DNA from: Nitzschia sp. DOCU1
Lineage: Eukaryota > Bacillariophyta > Bacillariophyceae > Bacillariales > Bacillariaceae
Length of the DNA stretch: 64,000 bases
Assembly (NCBI GenBank): GCA_951394045.1
Contig: OX596000.1
Location: 1,364,001 to 1,428,000, forward strand
Direction of reading: 5' to 3'
Made by a program: the position numbers and the translations under genes. The first letter of the stretch is position 1. Every line of letters starts with the position of its first letter. Shown here in pieces: positions 29,803 through 39,800 of this stretch. Below the pieces are notes generated by a model that had not been told where the DNA came from, did no database searches, and saw only the letters and a program-made list of their open reading frames with translations.

Positions 29803-32076
29803 ATGTCGACATCTTTGGGCAGCCCCAGCAATAACAATGACGTGACGAGTCCTTCGTCTGTTACTAGCAGTAATGGTGGCATGTTACGAGATCCGTGGGC
29901 GGCACCCGAACACGTTGGTGGCATTGAAGAATCCAAAGAACTGCCCGAAGACGAACAAGAAGAATTACGAGCCCAAACACTAGCATTGACCACAAGCAAT
30001 GAAAATGCTACAGGAGATGACAACAACAACGATGACGACAATGAAAAGAAAACACCCAAAGCATCGGATATGAATCCAAGCCTTACCTTTCAACCTGGCG
30101 ATCATGTGATTCGATGGGAAATGTTGCCCATTGCGTGGCCGATTCAAATTCATGGCATTGTTCTGAGTGTGAGTGATGCGGCTGTCGTTTTGGTGGATTT
30201 TGGATTGGCGGCAGCACCGGGAGCTGCGGGTGATGTTGTAGATGCTGAAGCTATCCAAACAGAGGCCGAGGCTATCAATACTACTACTACTACGGCTACT
30301 ACTCAAGAGGCAGAGGAAGCAAATGGTGGTGAGGATACGACTGCTACTAGTCCTACTGCTTCGTCGAAATCGCCTTCTTGGTTTTCCAGTGATCCCAAAG
30401 AAGTCGAAGCCGCACGTCAACAATGGATGGACAAGTCGGCGGCCAATGGCAAACGCATTATGGCTTCTTTTCAAAAGCTTCATCCGACCAAAGGCAAAAC
30501 CAAGAAAAAGAATCGACTCAATGTACTAGTGTTGGAAGATCCCGCTGAATGGAGCAAATGGAAAAAGGTCAATTATGATGGCGGTGGACTCTTTGGTGGA
30601 TTTGGAGGATCGGGTAAAAGCGATGACGGACAAGACAATCAAGAAGAACAGCCGGGCGATTCTTCGCAAGGGAAAAAGAAAAAGTGGTGGGAAAACATGA
30701 AGATCATGTCATCTAAGAAATCGACTTCCATGGATAGTGCCGATGACGATTCTACTGCCGCTGATTCTACTGCAGCCGTCAAAATTTCTCCATCGAGTGG
30801 AGCTTCGAAAAAGTGGTGGGAACGATCGTCCACGCTTGGCTCGACCGTAGAAGATGACTTGCCCGAGGAAACGAAGGACGACCAAGCACCGTCCAAGGAA
30901 GGTTGGTGGAACAAGATGACGACTGGCATGGCCAAGGAGACTCAAGTCAATGGGAGTGCAAAGGACCAAGCTAGTTTGACTAGCAAGAAGGAAACAATGG
31001 AGCAAAATGGTGCGGCTGTTTCGAATGGCAACGATGTGGGCGTCTTTGTCAATGGAAATAATTTCAAAAATGCCGAAGGTTCCACGGCAGAAGCAGTATC
31101 TCCAGGTGGAGTCGAAGAAACCAAACAAGTCGAAGAATGGGCTTTGAATGGAGACGCCGCGAAGGAATCTGCGCAGGACGACGATGCGGCAGGATCGGCA
31201 CAGGCTCCTTCAACGACGAAATCAACCGACGATGAAGTCCCCAGTACTTCTTCGTTTGCCAATCGCAACATGAATCCAGCCATGGCCAAGCTCATGGAAA
31301 GCAAAAAGGCCAAAGACGCCGAAGCTAGCGGTTCGGGTATGAAAGGATTGTTTGGCCGAGGCGGTGGTCGTTTGTTTGGCAAGAAAATGGCGGATGAAAC
31401 TACGCCAGCGGCCACAGCAGCCTCTACTACAGAAAACAAGGAAAGCAGCAAACCCAAGAAAAAGTTGGATCTTCCAAAGGCCGACCCTCCCAAATTAGTA
31501 TTGGCGAGAACGCGATGGCTCTTGCAACATGGAGAAGAAATTCTGCCCCCTTATAATATCTTTCATTCCAATTCGGAATGCATCGCCGTCTTTTGCAAGA
31601 CTGGATATTGGTCCAATATCCAAGCCGACGTCTTTTTACACTCGACGGCTATTGGGAATGCCAAATCCATGGGCATGGCCACCTTGGGTGTAGCTGCCAG
31701 TGTTCCGTTATTGGCTCCGGTCATTGCCGGATTGGGTGTGGGTATGGTAGCGGCTCCTTGGCTTATTTTACATTCGGCCAAGAAACAAGCCGACGAATTG
31801 ACTTTGAAAATGACGGATCAATTCTGGGCTCAAGCAGAACCAGAAGTATTTGTGGAATGTATTGAACATTGGAGTAAACTGGATGAGTATTATGAACGAC
31901 GACAACGCAAGCCGTCATTGCAGCAACAACAGCAGCAGCAAGAATCTAAGACGAATACTACTTCCACTGAAAGCAAAGTGAACGAAGAGTTTCAAATGGA
32001 AAAGCTTTCCAATGGCGCCTCGCACAATGGGGACGAGTGTACCGGCAGTAGGCCGCCTCAAGTAGTATCGTTGTAA
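29803..32076 (+). CDS. LRAT-like domain protein with split domain and Ser for Cys
   Basis: 757 residues. The first half of an LRAT/NlpC-P60-type domain is at ~95-130 (FQPGDHVIRWEMLP, PIQIHGIVLSV, with the His of the usual HHGI motif). The second half is at ~560-605 (ARTRWLLQHGE, LPPYNIFHSNSECIAVFCKTGYW). About 430 residues of acidic, Ser/Lys-rich, disordered-looking sequence with repeated KKWWE/WWNKM motifs lie between them. In the plant and diatom form the motif is NCE-x5-CKTG with Cys as nucleophile; here that position is Ser (NSEC). A hydrophobic stretch (~622-655) may enter membranes. LRAT-type enzymes are lipid acyltransferases or phospholipases; whether this one is active is doubtful. 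A Gln run and Ser/Thr tail close the protein. Confidence 0.75.
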   Translation: MSTSLGSPSNNNDVTSPSSVTSSNGGMLRDPWAAPEHVGGIEESKELPEDEQEELRAQTLALTTSNENATGDDNNNDDDNEKKTPKASDMNPSLTFQPGDHVIRWEMLPIAWPIQIHGIVLSVSDAAVVLVDFGLAAAPGAAGDVVDAEAIQTEAEAINTTTTTATTQEAEEANGGEDTTATSPTASSKSPSWFSSDPKEVEAARQQWMDKSAANGKRIMASFQKLHPTKGKTKKKNRLNVLVLEDPAEWSKWKKVNYDGGGLFGGFGGSGKSDDGQDNQEEQPGDSSQGKKKKWWENMKIMSSKKSTSMDSADDDSTAADSTAAVKISPSSGASKKWWERSSTLGSTVEDDLPEETKDDQAPSKEGWWNKMTTGMAKETQVNGSAKDQASLTSKKETMEQNGAAVSNGNDVGVFVNGNNFKNAEGSTAEAVSPGGVEETKQVEEWALNGDAAKESAQDDDAAGSAQAPSTTKSTDDEVPSTSSFANRNMNPAMAKLMESKKAKDAEASGSGMKGLFGRGGGRLFGKKMADETTPAATAASTTENKESSKPKKKLDLPKADPPKLVLARTRWLLQHGEEILPPYNIFHSNSECIAVFCKTGYWSNIQADVFLHSTAIGNAKSMGMATLGVAASVPLLAPVIAGLGVGMVAAPWLILHSAKKQADELTLKMTDQFWAQAEPEVFVECIEHWSKLDEYYERRQRKPSLQQQQQQQESKTNTTSTESKVNEEFQMEKLSNGASHNGDECTGSRPPQVVSL

Positions 32077-32505
32077 AAGGTGGATGACGACGCCCAAGAT
32101 TGGATACTAGTATAAGCAATACCCTTTCACACGTCTAGTTATTGAATGCTACTCTACTTTGCTACCTACTAGAGCCGTATGGATGGTGGGACATGGTAGT
32201 TCTCGCATGTAGGAGCGTGCTGTAGCATCCGGTCGCCCTCGTTTCATCGGCAAATCAACACGTATTTTGCGTGCCTACGCATGTACGTCCGTCGTAGTTC
32301 GCCATCCCCCTGACGTCACTACCAATCACGGTTTTGGAAAGATGCCCCATTCACCATTTTGCGTTCACTAATTGAAACATGCCAATAGCCATCATGGTAT
32401 GTGTTGTTTCTTTATGCAAACCCCTTATGTAAGCACTAATAAAACTAACTCCACAACATTTAATAGTGCCCGTCGCTGGGCATTTGTACTACGGTATGTT
32501 GCGGT
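32077..32505. other. Intergenic region with a TGACGTCA site
   Basis: 429 bp between two plus-strand genes. TGACGTCA, the full bZIP/CRE palindrome, lies at 32311-32318, about 190 bp before the next ATG. Nothing else was recognised. Confidence 0.45.
32311..32318. promoter_or_regulatory. CRE-type TGACGTCA palindrome
   Basis: A perfect bZIP target palindrome upstream of the ATPase gene. In diatoms the TGACGT core is known as a CO2/cAMP-responsive element bound by bZIP factors. Use at this gene is inference. Confidence 0.35.
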
Positions 32506-35500
32506 ATGCTAACTCGCGGATTCGTCAATTGCGAAAGGGCCTTTCAATCGCGGGGTTGTCGAATCCCAAGCTTTGTGACTTGGTGGTTGCAGCAAAGGGT
32601 AACTACGGGTGGTGTTGCTTCAACCAAACCATTGATTAACCCCAGCATGGGAGGAATCAAACACAACAACAACAACAAAATCATGGACTCCTCATCACCC
32701 CCACCCCCCACGTCGGAGACTGGGGCTGAGTCTCCTGCTGCGGTGACTTGGAACAGCCGCCATAATCAAATCAGTCACATTAAGCAATACGAAGATTTCT
32801 ACGAAGATATCAAGCATCCGGAAACCGACGGTGCCGAAACAACAGCGGGTCATACGACGGCTAATACTACTCATAATAGCAGCCATGAGCTATCGCAAGA
32901 AGACGCAGCAACCTTTGCTAGCTCCACGGGGTTCTCGCTGCCCAGTGCCTCCATCAATCATGGGCTGGATGCCATTCGAGATTCTCTGCATGGCGAACTG
33001 TTAGGAAGAGAATCCCATCAGGCCTTGTTGAATGAATGTTATGATCGAATATTGTCACCCCAAGCTACTATGACTCCTACCAGCACCACCACCGACGACG
33101 ACAAGGACCAGGTCACAAGTTCGTCCTTTCACATGATGAACACTACGCGGAAAATTTCATTTGAAATTGTCTTGATTACTGGATCGGCAGGTGTCGGCAA
33201 ATCTTCCTTGGCCAGAAGTATTATACCTCGGGCTTGTCAAATGGACGGTTGTCACTTTTTGACGGGCAAATGTGAGCCATCGGCTCGGCCGGAACCCTTT
33301 GCTCCCTTTATTGCCGCCTTTACACGACACTTTTCGGAAATTACAAAGAGCGGAAACTCCAAAATCAAAAAGCGAGTCCTACAGGCGCTGGAACAAGCAA
33401 CGCAAGAGGCTAGTGGTACTACTGGGGATGCTACTGGACGAGGCGTCCTATTTAATATGATTCCAGCCTTGAGAAGCTTTTGGAATGAAGACACGGCCAC
33501 CACACCACCCGATCATATTCCATCCTTATTTCAAGCGGAAGCACATCCAACCGCCAATACTGGAAAATGGACGACACCACGTGTGGACTCGCCGACTATT
33601 TCTCTGTTTTGTCGCTTTTTAAAGGCATATTGTTCCGCCGAACACAAAATCATTCTGTTGATTGATGATTGGCAATGGATCGACGCGTCTTCCCTCAAAC
33701 TAATTGAAAAAATGTCGATATTGCCAGATTTGCAGGGATTCATGTTGATGGGAACATGTCGAGGGGATCAAGTGGATAAACAAGCATCGTTGAGTGCGAC
33801 ATTACGGTCGCTAGAACATCGAGGAGTTCGGATTACAGATATAGCCGTGGGGCCTCTTTCGTTGGAGACTGTCACTAGCTTTGTGTCCAATTTAGTAACG
33901 ACGGCAGCAGCCGAGACGAATCAGGAAAGTGCATTGGCAATCACCACAAGTTCCGAGACTGTGACCATGCTGGCCAAATTGGCTCATGAACGTACTCTTG
34001 GAAATCCCTTTTTAGTGCTGGAATTTTTTCGCACGCTTGTCGATCGGCAGCTATTACAACAAAACGATGGGAGTTGGAAATGGGAAGAGTCTAAACTCCA
34101 GGCAAAGGATGCTGCGGCTCTTGGTTCGATTCAAATGCTCGATGAAACCATTCAACAAATGGCCAGTTCCTCTTCGGTCATTCGGGAATTTCTGAAAATT
34201 GCCTCGTGTTTAGGTTCGGAATTTGATATTTCCCATGTGCAACGAGTGGCAGGTCTGGCTAGAGTCGATGCCAAAGCGGCACTCTCCACCTTGTACAAGC
34301 GTGGCGTTTTGGCTCCGACTTTGGACAAGTCTCGGCGTAAAACAACCTTTGCTCATGATCGATGGCGGGATGCTGCACATGCCCTCATCCCTCCAGTGGC
34401 CAAGGACGGCTATTTATTGTGGGTAGGATGTCAATTACTGGCGCAACTATCTGTCGACGAATTATTGGACAATATATTCTTGGTGGCACAATTACTATAT
34501 CCAAAGGCGACTTCGATTGAAGATTATGAAGATCGCAAGCATGCTGCCGAAGTCTTTGGTTTGGCCGGTACCAAAGCCGCACAATGTTCGGCATTTGATG
34601 TGGCCGCCTCGTACTTTTCCAAAGCTATTTCCTTGTTGCCTTCTACCAAATGGGAGCAAGCGACAAGTTCACTTTGCTTGCAATTGTATAATTTCTCGGC
34701 CGAGATTGAATGTTGTTTGGGAAATGCCGATAAGGTAGACCGGCTCGTCGAAGAGATTTTGGCCAATACTACCAACTTGCAAGATCAACTACGGGCTTAC
34801 GAGACCAAGATTCACTCGCTTAGTGCACGTCATGAGTTTCAAGCTTCGGTCGAATTGGGATTTCAAGTCCTCGATCTATTGGGTGAACCCATGCCGAAAC
34901 GACAATGGGGTGGACTGAGGGATCTTGGTGACTTGTTGACGCTGTTTCGGATTGTTCGTAACGTAAAAGAAGAGCAAGTCTTACAACTCCGTCGCCTCAA
35001 AAATTGGAAAAAGATGGCGGCACTCAAAATCATGCACTTTTTGGGCCCGCCTCTGATTCAATGCAAGCCGGAAGCCATGCTACACTTTACGATCAAGGGC
35101 CTTCGCATCACTCTCAAGCATGGCTTGTCGCCACTGGCTAGCATTCAGTTCCTGTCGCTGGGGATGCTATTATGTAATCCATTGTTAATGATTGAGGAGG
35201 GCTTTCGATTTGAGAAGATTGGCTATCGCATTTACAATGAGTTTTCCTCCAAAGATCTCATGTGTCGAGTCCACCTCATTCGATACGCTCACATACTTCC
35301 TTGGCGAGAACCAGTTCGGAACTGTATTCCCAAGACGATAGCTGGGGCCCGGGCGGGTATGCTCTCTGGCGACGTCGAAATGGCAGGGATGAATTATGCT
35401 CATGCTGTAGTCAACAAGCTCTTGTCGGGCTATCCCATCCAAGAAGTCTTTGTGGAAGCGACTCAATTTCATGAGCAATTCTCCAAACTTGGTCAAGCTT

Positions 35501-36207
35501 CCATTGTCTTTTACTTTCAAAGCTCTATACAATTGATGCAGAATCTTTTGGGACTCGCCGACAATCCGGGTATTCTAAGTGGCGACGACTTTGATGCGAT
35601 CAAGAGTATACAAGAAGCTTCCGCCAAAAACTATTCCGCATGTCATTGCTGGCTCCTCATGGCACAACAATTTTTGGCCTTATTATTGGGCGACTTTGGG
35701 AGTGCTGTGGATCGAGCCCGGGAACTTGACAAGCAAGACCGGACGGCCTTTGGTGGCTTTTTATGCCAATACGTGGAATTTTTATGGGCCTTGAGCGAAG
35801 CCATGCGAGCCCGACAATCTCATGGCAATCACAAGAATCGACGGCTAGCTATCAAAGCGTTGAATCGACTCAAGAAAATTACCGATTATCCTCGTCCGGA
35901 ACGTGGATGGAGTAACAAGATTCTCATGGTGGAAGCGGAACTTTTCGCACACAAGGGCGAAAAGGAAGAAGCCTTGGTCAAGTGGCTGGCGAGTATTCGA
36001 GATGCCGAACGACAAGGACTAGTTCATGAACAAGCCTTGGCGCATGAACGAGTCGCCAAAAGTCTTATGGCATGGGGTCAAGAGACGCAAGCTCTTCAAC
36101 ACTTTCGAGAAGCTCGATCCCTGTATCAGGGATGGGGCTGCGTTCTCAAGAGCGATCAAATGAGACGAGTTGTCGGGGAAAAAAGTGCGGCACTTCAACT
36201 ACGGTAA
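32506..36207 (+). CDS. AAA/STAND-type ATPase with helical-repeat C-terminus
   Basis: 1233 residues in one exon. The N-terminal ~145 residues are low complexity. A RESHQALLNECYDRIL segment (~167-182) starts the NTPase module: Walker A GSAGVGKSSLA near 225-235, KCEPSARPEPFAPF near 258-271, Walker B KIILLIDDWQWID near 380-392, and a sensor-like LMGTCRGD near 412-420. This is the AAA_16/PknK-like arrangement found in many diatom proteins beside cyclase or kinase domains; here no such effector is fused. The rest (~600-1233) is all-helical with TPR-like pairs (AASYFSKAISLLPS, AREARSLYQGWG region). A signalling or scaffold switch is inferred. The ATG at 32506 is first; 32647 (MGGIKH) is a possible alternative start. 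Confidence 0.8.
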   Translation: MLTRGFVNCERAFQSRGCRIPSFVTWWLQQRVTTGGVASTKPLINPSMGGIKHNNNNKIMDSSSPPPPTSETGAESPAAVTWNSRHNQISHIKQYEDFYEDIKHPETDGAETTAGHTTANTTHNSSHELSQEDAATFASSTGFSLPSASINHGLDAIRDSLHGELLGRESHQALLNECYDRILSPQATMTPTSTTTDDDKDQVTSSSFHMMNTTRKISFEIVLITGSAGVGKSSLARSIIPRACQMDGCHFLTGKCEPSARPEPFAPFIAAFTRHFSEITKSGNSKIKKRVLQALEQATQEASGTTGDATGRGVLFNMIPALRSFWNEDTATTPPDHIPSLFQAEAHPTANTGKWTTPRVDSPTISLFCRFLKAYCSAEHKIILLIDDWQWIDASSLKLIEKMSILPDLQGFMLMGTCRGDQVDKQASLSATLRSLEHRGVRITDIAVGPLSLETVTSFVSNLVTTAAAETNQESALAITTSSETVTMLAKLAHERTLGNPFLVLEFFRTLVDRQLLQQNDGSWKWEESKLQAKDAAALGSIQMLDETIQQMASSSSVIREFLKIASCLGSEFDISHVQRVAGLARVDAKAALSTLYKRGVLAPTLDKSRRKTTFAHDRWRDAAHALIPPVAKDGYLLWVGCQLLAQLSVDELLDNIFLVAQLLYPKATSIEDYEDRKHAAEVFGLAGTKAAQCSAFDVAASYFSKAISLLPSTKWEQATSSLCLQLYNFSAEIECCLGNADKVDRLVEEILANTTNLQDQLRAYETKIHSLSARHEFQASVELGFQVLDLLGEPMPKRQWGGLRDLGDLLTLFRIVRNVKEEQVLQLRRLKNWKKMAALKIMHFLGPPLIQCKPEAMLHFTIKGLRITLKHGLSPLASIQFLSLGMLLCNPLLMIEEGFRFEKIGYRIYNEFSSKDLMCRVHLIRYAHILPWREPVRNCIPKTIAGARAGMLSGDVEMAGMNYAHAVVNKLLSGYPIQEVFVEATQFHEQFSKLGQASIVFYFQSSIQLMQNLLGLADNPGILSGDDFDAIKSIQEASAKNYSACHCWLLMAQQFLALLLGDFGSAVDRARELDKQDRTAFGGFLCQYVEFLWALSEAMRARQSHGNHKNRRLAIKALNRLKKITDYPRPERGWSNKILMVEAELFAHKGEKEEALVKWLASIRDAERQGLVHEQALAHERVAKSLMAWGQETQALQHFREARSLYQGWGCVLKSDQMRRVVGEKSAALQLR

Positions 36208-36825
36208 TTCATTATCAGAGGTAGACAAGAAGTCTTTCAACGCCACATGGCATCTCCCATTACGCTCTGCTATTCTCTCATAGTCAATAGTAGCTACTGG
36301 GAGTAGTGCCGTAGGAGACGACAGGCGGCGCCAGACTTTGATTGGTCGGCCCTGTTGTCCACGTCACAAAGAGGAAATCCTTGCGCGGGCTTTTCGCGTT
36401 CGCGCTCCGATCCGATCCCTCTTCTTTAGTCCAACCAACGAGTCCTCCGATTTAAATGACCCGTTCGATCGAACGGCTAATGCGTCGAATGTGGTGACGT
36501 CACTCAAAATGACCCAAGATCTATGACTCCCAAGATCCAAAACGTGTGTATCTTGGGAAAGTGAATGTCCTTTCCCCTTTCCTGGAAGGTAAGACGATGA
36601 CAGAGCGTTGGTGCTCTAGAGACGTAAGTATTGTCCACGACCAGCAAGGTCTCTAGTTCTGTCAACGAATAGTAGTTACCGAGCTAGCTACCGGTAGAAG
36701 CGTTGTGCCAGGTTTCGGAAGTGCTGGAAATCTTGTAGTCTCAGGCAGCTCTATCCAGACGTGATTCGCGGGTGGCAGAAACGATTTCCATCGATTGACG
36801 GACAAATAGAAGGAAATAGTCAATC
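36208..36825. other. Intergenic region with a second TGACGTCA site
   Basis: 617 bp between plus-strand genes. TGACGTCA lies at 36495-36502, about 325 bp before the ATG. A CTACCGGTAG palindrome is near 36688. No coding sequence seen. Confidence 0.45.
36495..36502. promoter_or_regulatory. CRE-type TGACGTCA palindrome
   Basis: The same octamer as at 32311, here upstream of the coiled-coil gene. Two neighbouring genes sharing a perfect octamer is suggestive but could be chance. Confidence 0.32.
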
Positions 36826-39800
36826 ATGCCGACTCAATCCGACTTGGACTTGTTACCCCCGGCTCTCCGCATGGCGGCTGCTTCGTCGGCGGCTCGAGTC
36901 CGACCTCCCATGACGGTCAAATTGCCTCCAGGAAAGAACAAGTCGTTTTTAATGCGCAAAGAGCAGGCCGATGCTTTAGCTAAAATAAGGTGTGCTCCTC
37001 GCGAAGACATGGAGGCTGAAGATCAAAAGCGTAAACAAACTTTGCTGAGACGTCAATCCAATAAACTCAAAGTTCAAGAAGAAGCCCAAGCTCAAATGGC
37101 CATGCGACAAAGTGAAATCATTATGGATTCCATGGTAGAATCTCCGAAACCTAGCCCGAAAGATGTCGTGGCGGCACAAATTCATGCCAAGGCACGCATG
37201 TCGTGGCAACGTTCGGATGCAACCGAAGGTGTGGCAGGAAAACGAGCTTCTGCCCTCAAACAACAAGCAGCGGCCGTTCGAGAACGAGTTCAACAACTGA
37301 AATCTACGGCAGAAGAAGGAGAACAACCCAAGCATAGTCAAGATATATTGCAAAAGAAATTGGACAAGGTGGAAAAGTTGTTGCAAACGGAAGCGGCGGG
37401 ATCCAAAGAATACAAGAAATTAGCCAAGAAAAAGGAACAATATCAAGCCGAATTGGAGGCATACTTGTTGGAACAAGAGGAAACGCAAGCCAAGGCAGAT
37501 GCCTTGGCGCAAGCCGTGGCCGAAGCCGAACAACTCGATCGAGAAGCGGAACTAGCCGAAGAACAGGAACGACTGGAACGTCAAGCCCGACAACAAAAAG
37601 CCGAAGAAGAAGAGGCAGCGGCTGCCGCTGCTCAAAAGGAATCGGCCATGGAAGAAGAAGCTAGATTGTTGCGAGAACGTGCGGCAGCTCTCAAAGCCAA
37701 ACGAGCATCGGAAACAGCCCAATCCGCAGCTCCCGCTCCCGCGTCTCCTCCTGCCCCAGCTCCTGCGCCCGCCGAGCCTGTCGTCATGGATGAAAAGGAA
37801 CGTATTCGTCAGGAACGTATCGAAGAATATCGACGCAAAATGGCTGAGAAGAAGGAAGAAGAAGATGCGGCCAAAGCCAAAGCGGAACGTCTCAAAGAAT
37901 TCAAGGTTCTCAAAAAGAAACTACAAAAGTTGGAGGGTATGATTGAGGAAGCTGCAGCCTCTAGTAAGGATACTTCCAAACTCGAAAAGAAAAAGCTCGA
38001 GTACATTTCGCAATTGGAAGAATATGACGAATGGCAAGAAGAAGTCAAGGCGCGTCTTAAAACAGAAGAAGAAGCTCGATTGCGCAAGGAACATGAGGAA
38101 GCCGAACGTGAACGCATGGCGGCCTTGGAGGCGGAACGACGTCGCAAAGCGGAAGAAGAGGCAGAACGGCGACGAGCAGAAGCCGAAGAGGCCAGGCGTG
38201 AAATGGAACGTCTTGAAAAGGAGCGTCAAGAAGAAGAAGAACGAATGCGTCTACAGAGATTGGAAGATGAAAAGCGCATGGCGGAGGAGGCAGAAGCCCG
38301 GCGTATTCAAGAAGAAGAAGAGGCGGAGGCCATGCGGATTCGAGAAGCGGAACAAGCGGCCCGAGAAGCAGAAGAAGCCGAGGTGCGTGCCGCCAGAGAA
38401 GCAGAAGAAGCAGAGTTACGAGCGGCTCGAGAAGCGGAACAAGCGGCCCGAGAAGCAGAAGAAGCCGAGGTGCGTGCCGCCCGAGAAGCAGAAGAAGCAG
38501 AGTTACGAACGGCTCGAGAAGCCGAAATGGCGGCAGAGCGGGCAGAGCAAGAGAAAATTAATGCAGAGCGCCGACGTCAAGAGGAAGCCGAGGCTGCCCA
38601 ACGACGAGAAGAGCTACGAGAGCAGACAAAGGCTGCCGAAGCAGAATACGCTAGTCAACAAGCTCAACGACCTGCAGCTGCCACACAAGCTGAGCCATCG
38701 CAAGACTTTGTGGATCGTCACAACATTCCGGAACCCCATTCGGCCAACACCAAGAAGATTTTGGCAGAGTTGTCGGCCGTCGAAGATCGCCAAGTCCGGC
38801 TCGAAAAGACCTTGAAGCAGAATGGCATTGCCATATCGGAAGATATCCCGTATGAAGTTGCCAAGGACAAAATCGCCGCACTCCAAGAGCAAATGAAAGC
38901 ATTGGCTGTTTCGGAAGACGATCAGCAAGTGGTCCAAAAGAAGTACTATGCGTTGGAGGAAGAAATGTCCAAATACGTCACGGCTATGATGCTAACAGAC
39001 GAGTTTGCCGAAGAGCAACGCATGGCCGAGCAATTGTGGGAAGAAAGCATTGAAGTGGACAACATTGCGGCACTCCGAAAGGTTCGAAGTCACATGCCTG
39101 TCAACATCCGTAATATGACTGAAGACGAATTGACCAACAATCCCACACCAAACGGCAAGATGCTTCCCAAGGAATTCGCCAAAAAGTTCAAGCGTACCAA
39201 CGTTCTTCAACTCATTCGGGTCAATCCAGATGATTTGGAGCGCATGCATCCTTCCTTGATCGAAGGTCTCCGAAGTACAGGTCTAACTTTGACAGAGCGA
39301 CGGGCTCTCCATGAGCATCTCAAAGATGTTGGAGCGGTATGGCAAGATCTGCAACAAGATCCTTCTATTGAGCGCAAGTTCTCTTGGTTCATGGGCCTCA
39401 AGTCGAAATTCAAGGAAATGGTAACTGCTTACGATAAGCATGTTAAAGAGTACGGTCCTCCTTCGAACCACCCTTATGCCAAGCGCAACGACCCCAAGGG
39501 AGGTGGCTGTCCCTTGATTGGGAACCAATGTCCCGTCAAGGCCGACTCGGCCATTTCTTATGACGACGATTATGGCTTTACTCAAGACGCCGAGTACGAA
39601 GGTGGCAGCACAGGCGGCTCTGCCAGCAAATCACGTGCGGTCAAGGCTATTGCTAGAAAGAGCATGAGTGGGGCCAAGGCGAAGGACGAAGCAATCATGG
39701 ATGCCATTCGAGAGCGCATCCATCTCTCGGGCACCGAGTCTGCAATTGATAGCAAGCTTTTGCGTGAGCTCTTCCATGCCGAAAAGCGTACCATTAGTTT

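Noticed and set aside
37943..38815. A 290-codon plus ORF in another frame of the coiled-coil gene
   Set aside because: A Lys/Arg-rich shadow caused by GAA/GAAG-rich codons of the real frame.
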